64,000 nucleotides of DNA from Odiellus spinosus (GCA_963920705.1 CAWUCO010000227.1:558001-622000); one strand, 5' to 3'; counted from the stretch's first letter, positions 1-15,555 are shown. Notes: generated by a model not told the origin, from the sequence alone. Numbers and translations: made by a program.

Positions 1-3000
1 AATTGAACCTTTTTCATTTTTCAAATGAAACTTTTTCATTTTTCAAATGAAACCTTTTCATTTTTCAAATGAAACTTTTTCATTTTTCAAATGAAACTTT
101 TTCATTTTTCAAATGAAACTTTTTCATTTTTCAAATGAAACTTTTTCATTTTTCAAATGAAACTTTTTCATTTTTCAATTGAAACTTTTTCATTTTTCAA
201 TTGAAACTTTTTCATTTTTCAATTGAACCTTTTTCATTTTTCAATTGAACCTTTTTCATTTTTCAAATGAAACTTTTTCATTTTTCAAATGAAACTTTTT
301 CATTTTTCAAATGAAACCTTTTCATTTTTCAAATGAAACTTTTTCATTTTTCAATTGAAACTTTTTCATTTTTCAATTGAAACTTTTTCATTTTTCAATT
401 GAACCTTTTTCATTTTTCAATTGAACCTTTTTCATTTTTCAAATGAAACTTTTTCATTTTTCAAATGAAACTTTTTCATTTTTCAAATGAAACCTTTTCA
501 TTTTTCAAATGAAACTTTTTCATTTTTCAATTGAAACTTTTTCATTTTTCAATTGAAACTTTTTCATTTTTCAATTGAAACTTTTTCATTTTTCAATTGA
601 ACCTTTTCATTTTACTTTTGAACCTTTTTCATTTTTCAATTGAACCTTTTTCATTTTTCAATTGAACCTTTTTCATTTTTCAATTGAACCTTTTTCATTT
701 TTCAATTGAACCTTTTTCATTTTCCAATTGAACCTTTTTCATTTTTCAATTGAACCTTTTTCATTTTTCAATTGAACCTTTTTCATTTTTCAAATGAAAC
801 TTTTTCATTTTTCAATTGAAACTTTTTCATTTTTCAATTGAAACTTTTTCATTTTTCAATTGAACCTTTTCATTTTTCAATTGAACCTTTTTCATTTTTC
901 AATTGAACCTTTTTCATTTTTCAATTGAACCTTTTTCATTTTTCAATTGAACCTTTTTCATTTTTCAAATGAAACTTTTTCATTTTTCAAATGAAACTTT
1001 TTCATTTTTCAAATGAAACCTTTTCATTTTTCAAATGAAACTTTTTCATTTTTCAATTGAAACTTTTTCATTTTTCAATTGAAACTTTTTCATTTTTCAA
1101 TTGAACCTTTTTCATTTTTCAATTGAACCTTTTTCATTTTTCAAATGAAACTTTCATTTTTCAAATGAAACTTTTTCATTTTTCAAATGAAACTTTTTCA
1201 TTTTTCAAATGAAACTTTTTCATTTTTCAATTGAAACTTTTTCATTTTTCAATTGAAACTTTTTCATTTTTCAATTGAAACTTTTTCATTTTTCAAATGA
1301 AACTTTTTCATTTTTCAAATGAAACTTTTTCATTTTTCAAATGAAACCTTTTCATTTTTCAAATGAAACTTTTTCATTTTTCAATTGAAACTTTTTCATT
1401 TTTCAATTGAAACTTTTTCATTTTTCAATTGAAACTTTTTCATTTTTCAATTGAACCTTTTCATTTTACTTTTGAACCTTTTTCATTTTTCAATTGAACC
1501 TTTTTCATTTTTCAATTGAACCTTTTTCATTTTTCAATTGAACCTTTTTCATTTTTCAATTGAACCTTTTTCATTTTCCAATTGAACCTTTTTCATTTTT
1601 CAATTGAACCTTTTTCATTTTTCAATTGAACCTTTTTCATTTTTCAAATGAAACTTTTTCATTTTTCAATTGAAACTTTTTCATTTTTCAATTGAAACTT
1701 TTTCATTTTTCAATTGAACCTTTTCATTTTTCAATTGAACCTTTTTCATTTTTCAATTGAACCTTTTTCATTTTTCAATTGAACCTTTTTCATTTTTCAA
1801 TTGAACCTTTTTCATTTTTCAAATGAAACTTTTTCATTTTTCAAATGAAACTTTTTCATTTTTCAAATGAAACCTTTTCATTTTTCAAATGAAACTTTTT
1901 CATTTTTCAATTGAAACTTTTTCATTTTTCAATTGAAACTTTTTCATTTTTCAATTGAACCTTTTTCATTTTTCAATTGAACCTTTTTCATTTTTCAAAT
2001 GAAACTTTCATTTTTCAAATGAAACTTTTTCATTTTTCAAATGAAACTTTTTCATTTTTCAAATGAAACTTTTTCATTTTTCAATTGAAACTTTTTCATT
2101 TTTCAATTGAAACTTTTTCATTTTTCAATTGAAACTTTTTCATTTTTCAATTGAACCTTTTCATTTTACTTTTGAACCTTTTTCATTTTTCAATTGAACC
2201 TTTTTCATTTTTCAATTGAACCTTTTTCATTTTTCAATTGTACCTTTTTCATTTTTCAATTGAACCTTTTTCATTTTTCAATTGAACCTTTTTCATTTTC
2301 CAATTGAACCTTTTTCATTTTTCAATTGAACCTTTTTCATTTTTCAATTGAACCTTTTTCATTTTTCAATTGAACCTTTTTCATTTTTCAATTGAACCTT
2401 TTTCATTTTTCAAATGAAACTTTTTCATTTTTCAAATGAAACTTTTTCATTTTTCAAATGAAACCTTTTCATTTTTCAAATGAAACTTTTTCATTTTTCA
2501 ATTGAAACTTTTTCATTTTTCAATTGAAACTTTTTCATTTTTCAATTGAACCTTTTCATTTTTCAATTGAACCTTTTTCATTTTTCAATTGAACCTTTTT
2601 CATTTTTCAATTGAACCTTTTTCATTTTTCAATTGAACCTTTTTCATTTTTCAAATGAAACTTTTTCATTTTTCAAATGAAACTTTTTCATTTTTCAAAT
2701 GAAACTTTTTCATTTTTCAAATGAAACCTTTTCATTTTTCAAATGAAACTTTTTCATTTTTCAATTGAAACTTTTTCATTTTTCAATTGAAACTTTTTCA
2801 TTTTTCAATTGAACCTTTTTCATTTTTCAATTGAACCTTTTTCATTTTTCAAATGAAACTTTTTCATTTTTCAAATGAAACTTTTTCATTTTTCAAATGA
2901 AACCTTTTCATTTTTCAAATGAAACTTTTTCATTTTTCAATTGAAACTTTTTCATTTTTCAATTGTACCTTTTTCATTTTTCAATTGAACCTTTTTCATT

Positions 3001-6000
3001 TTTCAATTGAACCTTTTTCATTTTCCAATTGAACCTTTTTCATTTTTCAATTGAACCTTTTTCATTTTTCAATTGAACCTTTTTCATTTTTCAATTGAAC
3101 CTTTTTCATTTTTCAATTGAACCTTTTTCATTTTTCAAATGAAACTTTTTCATTTTTCAAATGAAACCTTTTCATTTTTCAAATGAAACCTTTTCATTTT
3201 TCAAATGAAACTTTTTCATTTTTCAATTGAAACTTTTTCATTTTTCAATTGAAACTTTTCATTTTATATTGAACCTTTTCATTTTACTTTTGAACCTTTT
3301 TCATTTTTCAATTGAACCTTTTTCATTTTTCAATTGAACCTTTTTCATTTTTCAATTGAACCTTTTTCATTTTTCAAATGAAACTTTTTTCATTTTTCAA
3401 ATGAAACTTTTTCATTTTTCAAATGAAACCTTTTCATTTTTCAAATGAAACTTTTTCATTTTTCAATTGAACCTTTTCATTTTTCAATTGAACCTTTTTC
3501 ATTTTTCAAATGAAACTTTTTCATTTTTCAAATGAAACCTTTTCATTTTTCAAATGAAACTTTTTCATTTTTCAAATGAAACTTTTTCATTTTTCAAATG
3601 AAACTTTTTCATTTTTCAAATGAAACTTTTTCATTTTTCAATTGAAACTTTTTCATTTTTCAATTGAAACTTTTTCATTTTTCAATTGAACCTTTTTCAT
3701 TTTTCAATTGAACCTTTTTCATTTTTCAAATGAAACTTTTTCATTTTTCAAATGAAACTTTTTCATTTTTCAAATGAAACCTTTTCATTTTTCAAATGAA
3801 ACTTTTTCATTTTTCAATTGAAACTTTTTCATTTTTCAAATGAAACCTTTTCATTTTTCAAATGAAACCTTTTCATTTTTCAAATGAAACTTTTTCATTT
3901 TTCAATTGAAGCTTTTTCATTTTTCAATTGAAACTTTTTCATTTTATATTGAACCTTTTCATTTTACTTTTGAACCTTTTTCATTTTTCAATTGAACCTT
4001 TTTCATTTTTCAATTGAACCTTTTTCATTTTTCAATTGAACCTTTTTCATTTTTCAAATGAAACTTTTTTCATTTTTCAAATGAAACTTTTTCATTTTTC
4101 AAATGAAACCTTTTCATTTTTCAAATGAAACTTTTTCATTTTTCAATTGAACCTTTTCATTTTTCAATTGAACCTTTTTCATTTTTCAAATGAAACTTTT
4201 TCATTTTTCAAATGAAACCTTTTCATTTTTCAAATGAAACTTTTTCATTTTTCAAATGAAACTTTTTCATTTTTCAAATGAAACTTTTTCATTTTTCAAA
4301 TGAAACTTTTTCATTTTTCAAATGAAACTTTTTCATTTTTCAATTGAAACTTTTTCATTTTTCAATTGAAACTTTTTCATTTTTCAATTGAACCTTTTTC
4401 ATTTTTCAATTGAACCTTTTTCATTTTTCAAATGAAACTTTTTCATTTTTCAAATGAAACTTTTTCATTTTTCAAATGAAACCTTTTCATTTTTCAAATG
4501 AAACTTTTTCATTTTTCAATTGAAACTTTTTCATTTTTCAATTGAAACTTTTTCATTTTTCAATTGAACCTTTTTCATTTTTCAATTGAACCTTTTTCAT
4601 TTTTCAAATGAAACTTTTTCATTTTTCAAATGAAACTTTTTCATTTTTCAAATGAAACCTTTTCATTTTTCAAATGAAACTTTTTCATTTTTCAATTGAA
4701 ACTTTTTCATTTTTCAATTGAAACTTTTTCATTTTTCAATTGAAACTTTTTCATTTTTCAATTGAACCTTTTCATTTTACTTTTGAACCTTTTTCATTTT
4801 TCAATTGAACCTTTTTCATTTTTCAATTGAACCTTTTTCATTTTTCAATTGAACCTTTTTCATTTTTCAATTGAACCTTTTTCATTTTCCAATTGAACCT
4901 TTTTCATTTTTCAATTGAACCTTTTTCATTTTTCAATTGAACCTTTTTCATTTTTCAAATGAAACTTTTTCATTTTTCAATTGAAACTTTTTCATTTTTC
5001 AATTGAAACTTTTTCATTTTTCAATTGAACCTTTTCATTTTTCAATTGAACCTTTTTCATTTTTCAATTGAACCTTTTTCATTTTTCAATTGAACCTTTT
5101 TCATTTTTCAATTGAACCTTTTTCATTTTTCAAATGAAACTTTTTCATTTTTCAAATGAAACTTTTTCATTTTTCAAATGAAACCTTTTCATTTTTCAAA
5201 TGAAACTTTTTCATTTTTCAATTGAAACTTTTTCATTTTTCAATTGAAACTTTTTCATTTTTCAATTGAACCTTTTTAATTTTTCAATTGAACCTTTTTC
5301 ATTTTTCAAATGAAACTTTTTCATTTTTCAAATGAAACTTTTTCATTTTTCAAATGAAACTTTTTCATTTTTCAAATGAAACTTTTTCATTTTTCAATTG
5401 AAACTTTTTCATTTTTCAATTGAAACTTTTTCATTTTTCAATTGAAACTTTTTCATTTTTCAATTGAACCTTTTCATTTTACTTTTGAACCTTTTTCATT
5501 TTTCAATTGAACCTTTTTCATTTTTCAATTGAACCTTTTTCATTTTTCAATTGTACCTTTTTCATTTTTCAATTGAACCTTTTTCATTTTTCAATTGAAC
5601 CTTTTTCATTTTCCAATTGAACCTTTTTCATTTTTCAATTGAACCTTTTTCATTTTTCAATTGAACCTTTTTCATTTTTCAATTGAACCTTTTTCATTTT
5701 TCAATTGAACCTTTTTCATTTTTCAAATGAAACTTTTTCATTTTTCAAATGAAACTTTTTCATTTTTCAAATGAAACCTTTTCATTTTTCAAATGAAACT
5801 TTTTCATTTTTCAATTGAAACTTTTTCATTTTTCAATTGAAACTTTTTCATTTTTCAATTGAACCTTTTCATTTTTCAATTGAACCTTTTTCATTTTTCA
5901 ATTGAACCTTTTTCATTTTTCAATTGAACCTTTTTCATTTTTCAATTGAACCTTTTTCATTTTTCAAATGAAACTTTTTCATTTTTCAAATGAAACTTTT

Positions 6001-9000
6001 TCATTTTTCAAATGAAACTTTTTCATTTTTCAAATGAAACCTTTTCATTTTTCAAATGAAACTTTTTCATTTTTCAATTGAAACTTTTTCATTTTTCAAT
6101 TGAAACTTTTTCATTTTTCAATTGAACCTTTTTCATTTTTCAATTGAACCTTTTTCATTTTTCAAATGAAACTTTTTCATTTTTCAAATGAAACCTTTTC
6201 ATTTTTCAAATGAAACTTTTTCATTTTTCAATTGAAACTTTTTCATTTTTCAATTGTACCTTTTTCATTTTTCAATTGAACCTTTTTCATTTTTCAATTG
6301 AACCTTTTTCATTTTCCAATTGAACCTTTTTCATTTTTCAATTGAACCTTTTTCATTTTTCAATTGAACCTTTTTCATTTTTCAATTGAACCTTTTTCAT
6401 TTTTCAATTGAACCTTTTTCATTTTTCAAATGAAACTTTTTCATTTTTCAAATGAAACCTTTTCATTTTTCAAATGAAACCTTTTCATTTTTCAAATGAA
6501 ACTTTTTCATTTTTCAATTGAAACTTTTTCATTTTTCAATTGAAACTTTTTCATTTTATATTGAACCTTTTCATTTTACTTTTGAACCTTTTTCATTTTT
6601 CAATTGAACCTTTTTCATTTTTCAATTGAACCTTTTTCATTTTTCAATTGAACCTTTTTCATTTTTCAAATGAAACTTTTTCATTTTTCAAATGAAACCT
6701 TTTCATTTTTCAAATGAAACTTTTTCATTTTTCAATTGAACCTTTTCATTTTTCAATTGAACCTTTTTCATTTTTCAAATGAAACTTTTTCATTTTTCAA
6801 ATGAAACCTTTTCATTTTTCAAATGAAACTTTTTCATTTTTCAAATGAAACTTTTTCATTTTTCAAATGAAACTTTTTCATTTTTCAAATGAAACTTTTT
6901 CATTTTTCAATTGAAACTTTTTCATTTTTCAATTGAAACTTTTTCATTTTTCAATTGAACCTTTTTCATTTTTCAATTGAACCTTTTTCATTTTTCAAAT
7001 GAAACTTTTTCATTTTTCAAATGAAACTTTTTCATTTTTCAAATGAAACCTTTTCATTTTTCAAATGAAACTTTTTCATTTTTCAATTGAAACTTTTTCA
7101 TTTTTCAATTGAAACTTTTTCATTTTTCAATTGAACCTTTTTCATTTTTCAATTGAACCTTTTTCATTTTTCAAATGAAACTTTTTCATTTTTCAAATGA
7201 AACTTTTTCATTTTTCAAATGAAACCTTTTCATTTTTCAATGAAACTTTTTCATTTTTCAATTGAAACTTTTTCATTTTTCAATTGAAACTTTTTCATTT
7301 TTCAATTGAAACTTTTTCATTTTTCAATTGAACCTTTTCATTTTACTTTTGAACCTTTTTCATTTTTCAATTGAACCTTTTTCATTTTTCAATTGAACCT
7401 TTTTCATTTTCCAATTGAACCTTTTTCATTTTTCAATTGAACCTTTTTCATTTTTCAATTGAACCTTTTTCATTTTTCAATTGAACCTTTTTCATTTTTC
7501 AATTGAACCTTTTTCATTTTTCAAATGAAACTTTTTCATTTTTCAAATGAAACCTTTTCATTTTTCAAATGAAACCTTTTCATTTTTCAAATGAAACTTT
7601 TTCATTTTTCAATTGAAGCTTTTTCATTTTTCAATTGAAACTTTTTCATTTTATATTGAACCTTTTCATTTTACTTTTGAACCTTTTTCATTTTTCAATT
7701 GAACCTTTTTCATTTTTCAATTGAACCTTTTTCATTTTTCAATTGAACCTTTTTCATTTTTCAAATGAAACTTTTTTCATTTTTCAAATGAAACTTTTTC
7801 ATTTTTCAAATGAAACCTTTTCATTTTTCAAATGAAACTTTTTCATTTTTCAATTGAACCTTTTCATTTTTCAATTGAACCTTTTTCATTTTTCAAATGA
7901 AACTTTTTCATTTTTCAAATGAAACCTTTTCATTTTTCAAATGAAACTTTTTCATTTTTCAAATGAAACTTTTTCATTTTTCAAATGAAACTTTTTCATT
8001 TTTCAAATGAAACTTTTTCATTTTTCAATTGAAACTTTTTCATTTTTCAATTGAAACTTTTTCATTTTTCAATTGAACCTTTTTCATTTTTCAATTGAAC
8101 CTTTTTCATTTTTCAAATGAAACTTTTTCATTTTTCAAATGAAACTTTTTCATTTTTCAAATGAAACTTTTTCATTTTTCAATTGAAACTTTTTCATTTT
8201 TCAATTGAAACTTTTTCATTTTATATTGAACCTTTTCATTTTACTTTTGAACCTTTTTCATTTTTCAATTGAACCTTTTTCATTTTTCAATTGAACCTTT
8301 TTCATTTTTCAATTGAACCTTTTTCATTTTTCAAATGAAACTTTTTTCATTTTTCAAATGAAACTTTTTCATTTTTCAAATGAAACCTTTTCATTTTTCA
8401 AATGAAACTTTTTCATTTTTCAATTGAACCTTTTCATTTTTCAATTGAACCTTTTTCATTTTTCAAATGAAACTTTTTCATTTTTCAAATGAAACTTTTT
8501 CATTTTTCAATTGAAACTTTTTCATTTTTCAATTGAAACTTTTTCATTTTTCAATTGAACCTTTTTCATTTTTCAATTGAACCTTTTTCATTTTTCAAAT
8601 GAAACTTTTTCATTTTTCAAATGAAACTTTTTCATTTTTCAAATGAAACCTTTTCATTTTTCAAATGAAACTTTTTCATTTTTCAATTGAAACTTTTTCA
8701 TTTTTCAATTGTACCTTTTTCATTTTTCAATTGAACCTTTTTCATTTTTCAATTGAACCTTTTTCATTTTCCAATTGAACCTTTTTCATTTTTCAATTGA
8801 ACCTTTTTCATTTTTCAATTGAACCTTTTTCATTTTTCAATTAAACCTTTTTCATTTTTCAATTGAACCTTTTTCATTTTTCAAATGAAACTTTTTCATT
8901 TTTCAAATGAAACCTTTTCATTTTTCAAATGAAACCTTTTCATTTTTCAAATGAAACTTTTTCATTTTTCAATTGAAACTTTTTCATTTTTCAATTGAAA

Positions 9001-12000
9001 CTTTTTCATTTTATATTGAACCTTTTCATTTTACTTTTGAACCTTTTTCATTTTTCAATTGAACCTTTTTCATTTTTCAATTGAACCTTTTTCATTTTTC
9101 AATTGAACCTTTTTCATTTTTCAAATGAAACTTTTTTCATTTTTCAAATGAAACTTTTTCATTTTTCAAATGAAACCTTTTCATTTTTCAAATGAAACTT
9201 TTTCATTTTTCAATTGAACCTTTTCATTTTTCAATTGAACCTTTTTCATTTTTCAAATGAAACTTTTTCATTTTTCAAATGAAACCTTTTCATTTTTCAA
9301 ATGAAACTTTTTCATTTTTCAAATGAAACTTTTTCATTTTTCAAATGAAACTTTTTCATTTTTCAAATGAAACTTTTTCATTTTTCAATTGAAACTTTTT
9401 CATTTTTCAATTGAAACTTTTTCATTTTTCAATTGAACCTTTTTCATTTTTCAATTGAACCTTTTTCATTTTTCAAATGAAACTTTTTCATTTTTCAAAT
9501 GAAACTTTTTCATTTTTCAAATGAAACCTTTTCATTTTTCAAATGAAACTTTTTCATTTTTCAATTGAAACTTTTTCATTTTTCAATTGAAACTTTTTCA
9601 TTTTTCAATTGAACCTTTTTCATTTTTCAATTGAACCTTTTTCATTTTTCAAATGAAACTTTTTCATTTTTCAAATGAAACTTTTTCATTTTTCAAATGA
9701 AACCTTTTCATTTTTCAATGAAACTTTTTCATTTTTCAATTGAAACTTTTTCATTTTTCAATTGAAACTTTTTCATTTTTCAATTGAAACTTTTTCATTT
9801 TTCAATTGAACCTTTTCATTTTACTTTTGAACCTTTTTCATTTTTCAATTGAACCTTTTTCATTTTTCAATTGAACCTTTTTCATTTTCCAATTGAACCT
9901 TTTTCATTTTTCAATTGAACCTTTTTCATTTTTCAATTGAACCTTTTTCATTTTTCAATTGAACCTTTTTCATTTTTCAATTGAACCTTTTTCATTTTTC
10001 AAATGAAACTTTTTCATTTTTCAAATGAAACCTTTTCATTTTTCAAATGAAACCTTTTCATTTTTCAAATGAAACTTTTTCATTTTTCAATTGAAGCTTT
10101 TTCATTTTTCAATTGAAACTTTTTCATTTTATATTGAACCTTTTCATTTTACTTTTGAACCTTTTTCATTTTTCAATTGAACCTTTTTCATTTTTCAATT
10201 GAACCTTTTTCATTTTTCAATTGAACCTTTTTCATTTTTCAAATGAAACTTTTTTCATTTTTCAAATGAAACTTTTTCATTTTTCAAATGAAACCTTTTC
10301 ATTTTTCAAATGAAACTTTTTCATTTTTCAATTGAACCTTTTCATTTTTCAATTGAACCTTTTTCATTTTTCAAATGAAACTTTTTCATTTTTCAAATGA
10401 AACCTTTTCATTTTTCAAATGAAACTTTTTCATTTTTCAAATGAAACTTTTTCATTTTTCAAATGAAACTTTTTCATTTTTCAAATGAAACTTTTTCATT
10501 TTTCAATTGAAACTTTTTCATTTTTCAATTGAAACTTTTTCATTTTTCAATTGAACCTTTTTCATTTTTCAATTGAACCTTTTTCATTTTTCAATTGAAC
10601 CTTTTTCATTTTTCAAATGAAACTTTTTCATTTTTCAAATGAAACTTTTTCATTTTTCAAATGAAACTTTTTCATTTTTCAATTGAAACTTTTTCATTTT
10701 TCAATTGAAACTTTTTCATTTTATATTGAACCTTTTCATTTTACTTTTGAACCTTTTTCATTTTTCAATTGAACCTTTTTCATTTTTCAATTGAACCTTT
10801 TTCATTTTTCAATTGAACCTTTTTCATTTTTCAAATGAAACTTTTTTCATTTTTCAAATGAAACTTTTTCATTTTTCAAATGAAACCTTTTCATTTTTCA
10901 AATGAAACTTTTTCATTTTTCAATTGAACCTTTTCATTTTTCAATTGAACCTTTTTCATTTTTCAAATGAAACTTTTTCATTTTTCAAATGAAACCTTTT
11001 CATTTTTCAAATGAAACTTTTTCATTTTTCAAATGAAACTTTTTCATTTTTCAAATGAAACTTTTTCATTTTTCAAATGAAACTTTTTCATTTTTCAATT
11101 GAAACTTTTTCATTTTTCAATTGAAACTTTTTCATTTTTCAATTGAACCTTTTTCATTTTTCAATTGAACCTTTTTCATTTTTCAAATGAAACTTTTTCA
11201 TTTTTCAAATGAAACTTTTTCATTTTTCAAATGAAACCTTTTCATTTTTCAAATGAAACTTTTTCATTTTTCAATTGAAACTTTTTCATTTTTCAATTGA
11301 AACTTTTTCATTTTTCAATTGAACCTTTTTCATTTTTCAATTGAACCTTTTTCATTTTTCAAATGAAACTTTTTCATTTTTCAAATGAAACTTTTTCATT
11401 TTTCAAATGAAACCTTTTCATTTTTCAATGAAACTTTTTCATTTTTCAATTGAAACTTTTTCATTTTTCAATTGAAACTTTTTCATTTTTCAATTGAAAC
11501 TTTTTCATTTTTCAATTGAACCTTTTCATTTTACTTTTGAACCTTTTTCATTTTTCAATTGAACCTTTTTCATTTTTCAATTGAACCTTTTTCATTTTCC
11601 AATTGAACCTTTTTCATTTTTCAATTGAACCTTTTTCATTTTTCAATTGAACCTTTTTCATTTTTCAATTGAACCTTTTTCATTTTTCAATTGAACCTTT
11701 TTCATTTTTCAATTGAACCTTTTTCATTTTTCAAATGAAACTTTTTCATTTTTCAAATGAAACCTTTTCATTTTTCAAATGAAACCTTTTCATTTTTCAA
11801 ATGAAACTTTTTCATTTTTCAATTGAAGCTTTTTCATTTTTCAATTGAAACTTTTTCATTTTATATTGAACCTTTTCATTTTACTTTTGAACCTTTTTCA
11901 TTTTTCAATTGAACCTTTTTCATTTTTCAATTGAACCTTTTTCATTTTTCAATTGAACCTTTTTCATTTTTCAAATGAAACTTTTTTCATTTTTCAAATG

Positions 12001-13884
12001 AAACTTTTTTCATTTTTCAAATGAAACTTTTTCATTTTTCAAATGAAACCTTTTCATTTTTCAAATGAAACTTTTTCATTTTTCAATTGAACCTTTTCAT
12101 TTTTCAATTGAACCTTTTTCATTTTTCAAATGAAACTTTTTCATTTTTCAAATGAAACCTTTTCATTTTTCAAATGAAACTTTTTCATTTTTCAAATGAA
12201 ACTTTTTCATTTTTCAAATGAAACTTTTTCATTTTTCAAATGAAACTTTTTCATTTTTCAAATGAAACTTTTTCATTTTTCAATTGAAACTTTTTCATTT
12301 TTCAATTGAAACTTTTTCATTTTTCAATTGAACCTTTTTCATTTTTCAATTGAACCTTTTTCATTTTTCAAATGAAACTTTTTCATTTTTCAAATGAAAC
12401 TTCTTCATTTTTCAAATGAAACCTTTTCATTTTTCAAATGAAACTTTTTCATTTTTCAATTGAAACTTTTTCATTTTTCAATTGAAACTTTTTCATTTTT
12501 CAATTGAACCTTTTTCATTTTTCAATTGAACCTTTTTCATTTTTCAAATGAAACTTTTTCATTTTTCAAATGAAACTTTTTCATTTTTCAAATGAAACCT
12601 TTTCATTTTTCAAATGAAACTTTTTCATTTTTCAATTGAAACTTTTTCATTTTTCAATTGAAACTTTTTCATTTTTCAATTGAAACTTTTTCATTTTTCA
12701 ATTGAACCTTTTCATTTTACTTTTGAACCTTTTTCATTTTTCAATTGAACCTTTTTCATTTTTCAATTGAACCTTTTTCATTTTTCAATTGAACCTTTTT
12801 CATTTTTCAATTGAACCTTTTTCATTTTCCAATTGAACCTTTTTCATTTTTCAATTGAACCTTTTTCATTTTTCAATTGAACCTTTTTCATTTTTCAAAT
12901 GAAACTTTTTCATTTTTCAATTGAAACTTTTTCATTTTTCAATTGAAACTTTTTCATTTTTCAATTGAACCTTTTCATTTTTCAATTGAACCTTTTTCAT
13001 TTTTCAATTGAACCTTTTTCATTTTTCAATTGAACCTTTTTCATTTTTCAATTGAACCTTTTTCATTTTTCAAATGAAACTTTTTCATTTTTCAAATGAA
13101 ACTTTTTCATTTTTCAAATGAAACCTTTTCATTTTTCAAATGAAACTTTTTCATTTTTCAATTGAAACTTTTTCATTTTTCAATTGAAACTTTTTCATTT
13201 TTCAATTGAACCTTTTTCATTTTTCAATTGAACCTTTTTCATTTTTCAAATGAAACTTTTTCATTTTTCAAATGAAACTTTTTCATTTTTCAAATGAAAC
13301 TTTTTCATTTTTCAAATGAAACTTTTTCATTTTTCAAATGAAACTTTTTCATTTTTCAAATGAAACTTTCATTTTTCAATTAAAACTTTTTCATTTTTCA
13401 ATTGAAACTTTTTCATTTTTCAATTGAAACTTTTTCATTTTTCAATTGAAACTTTTTCATTTTTCAATTGAAACTTTTTCATTTTTCAATTGAAACTTTT
13501 TCATTTTTCAATTGAACCTTTTTCATTTTTCAATTGAACCTTTTTCATTTTTCAAATGAAACTTTTTCATTTTTCAAATGAAACTTTTTCATTTTTCAAA
13601 TGAAACTTTTTCATTTTTCAAATGAAACTTTTTCATTTTTCAAATGAAACTTTTTCATTTTTCAAATGAAACTTTTTCATTTTTCAAATGAAACTTTTTC
13701 ATTTTTCAAATGAAACTTTTTCATTTTTCCAATGAAACTTTTTCATTTTTCCAATGAAACTTTTTCATTTTTCAAATGAAACTTTTTCATTTTTCAAATG
13801 AAACTTTTTCATTTTTCAAATGAAACTTTTTCATTTTTCAAATGAAACTTTTTCATTTTTCAAATGAAACTTTTTCATTTTTCA
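1..13884. repeat. Array zone A: mixed AATTG/AAATG units with nested higher-order repeats
   Basis: Runs of AATTGAACC, AATTGAAAC and AAATGAAAC units alternate irregularly. Rare marker units recur: ACTTTTGAACC (18 copies, A at 614, 1468, 2168, 3286, 3966, 4779, 5481, 6578, 7345, 7673, 8243, 9033, 9823, 10151, 10743, 11533, 11883 and 12719), TATATTGAACC just before some of them, and TTCCAATTGAACC. Marker spacings repeat (790/790, 328/328/350, 570/592, 700/702), often differing by one 22-bp unit, so long blocks were duplicated and then gained or lost single units. No AAACG/GAACG modules occur here and there is no coding potential. Positions were counted by hand. Confidence 0.9.
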
Positions 13885-15555
13885 AATGAAACTTTCATTT
13901 TTCAATTAAAACTTTTTCATTTTTCAATTGAAACTTTTTCATTTTTCAATTGAAACTTTTTCATTTTTCAATTGAAACTTTTTCATTTTTCAATTGAACC
14001 TTTTTCATTTTTCAATTGAACCTTTTTCATTTTTCAAACGAACCTTTTTCATTTTTCAAACGAAAGTTTTTCATTTTTCAAACGAAACTTTTTCATTTTT
14101 CAAACGAAACTTTTTCATTTTTCAAACGAAACTTTTTCATTTTTCAATTGAACCTTTTTCATTTTTCAAATGAAGCTTTTTCATTTTTCAAATGAAACTT
14201 TCTCATTTTTCAAATGAAACTTTTTCATTTTTCAAATGAAACTTTTTCATTTTTCAAATGAAACTTTTTCATTTTTCAAATGAAACTTTTTCATTTTTCA
14301 AATGAAACTTTTTCATTTTTCAAATGAAACTTTTTCATTTTTCAAATGAAACTTTTTCATTTTTCAAATGAAACTTTTTCATTTTTCAAATGAAACTTTT
14401 TCATTTTTCAAATGAAACTTTTTCATTTTTCAAATGAAACTTTTTCATTTTTCAACTGAAACTTTTTCATTTTTCAATTGAAACTTTTTCATTTTTCAAT
14501 TGAAACTTTTTCATTTTTCAATTGAACCTTTTTCATTTTTCAATTGAACCTTTTTCATTTTTCAAACGAACCTTTTACATTTTTCAAACGAAACTTTTTC
14601 ATTTTTCAAACGAAACTTTTTCATTTTTCAAACGAAACTTTTTCATTTTTCAAACGAAACTTTTTCATTTTTCAAACGAAACTTTTTCATTTTTCAAACG
14701 AAACTTTTTCATTTTTCAAACGAAACTTTTTCATTTTTCAAACGAAACTTTTTCATTTTTCAAACGAAACTTTTTCATTTTTCAAACGAAACTTTTTCAT
14801 TTTTCAATTGAACCTTTTTCTTTTTTCAATTGAACCTTTTTCATTTTTCAAATGAAGCTTTTTCATTTTTCAAATGAAGCTTTTTCATTTTTCAAATGAA
14901 ACTTTTTCATTTTTCGAAAGAAACTTTCATTTTTCGAAAGAAACTTTTTCATTTTTCGAACGAAACTTTTTCATTTTTCGAACGAAACTTTTTCATTTTT
15001 CAATTGAACCTTTTTCATTTTTCAATTGAACCTTTTTCATTTTTCAAATGAAGCTTTTTCATTTTTCAAATGAACCTTTCTCATTTTTCAAATGAAACTT
15101 TTTCATTTTTCAAATGAAACTTTTTCATTTTTCAAATGAAACTTTTTCATTTTTCAAATGAAACTTTTTCATTTTTGAAATGAAACTTTTTCATTTTTCA
15201 AATGAAACTTTTTCATTTTTCAAACGAAACTTTTTCATTTTTCAAACGAAACTTTTTCATTTTTCAAACGAAACTTTTTCATTTTTCAAACGAAACTTTT
15301 TCATTTTTCAAACGAAACTTTTTCATTTTTCAAACGAAACTTTTTCATTTTTCGAACGGAAACTTTTTCATTTTTCGAACGGAAACTTTTTCATTTTTCG
15401 AACGGAAACTTTTTCATTTTTCGAAAGAAACTTTCATTTTTCGAAAGAAACTTTTTCATTTTTCGAACGAAACTTTTTCATTTTTCGAACGAAACTTTTT
15501 CATTTTTCAATTGAACCTTTTTCATTTTTCAATTGAACCTTTTTCATTTTTCAAA
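13885..15555. repeat. 6,062-bp-spaced segmental duplication, copy 1
   Basis: Landmarks match copy 2 (19,947-21,639) at a constant offset of 6,062 bp: a 20-bp unit followed by AATTAAAAC (13,903 and 19,965), AAACGAACC followed by the odd AAACGAAAGTT unit (14,039 and 20,101), and the AACCTTTTACATT unit near 14,570 and 20,632. After about 14,800 the offset becomes 6,084, one extra 22-bp unit in copy 2, and stays so to about 15,536. Beyond that the copies diverge. This shows block duplication inside the array. Confidence 0.8.
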
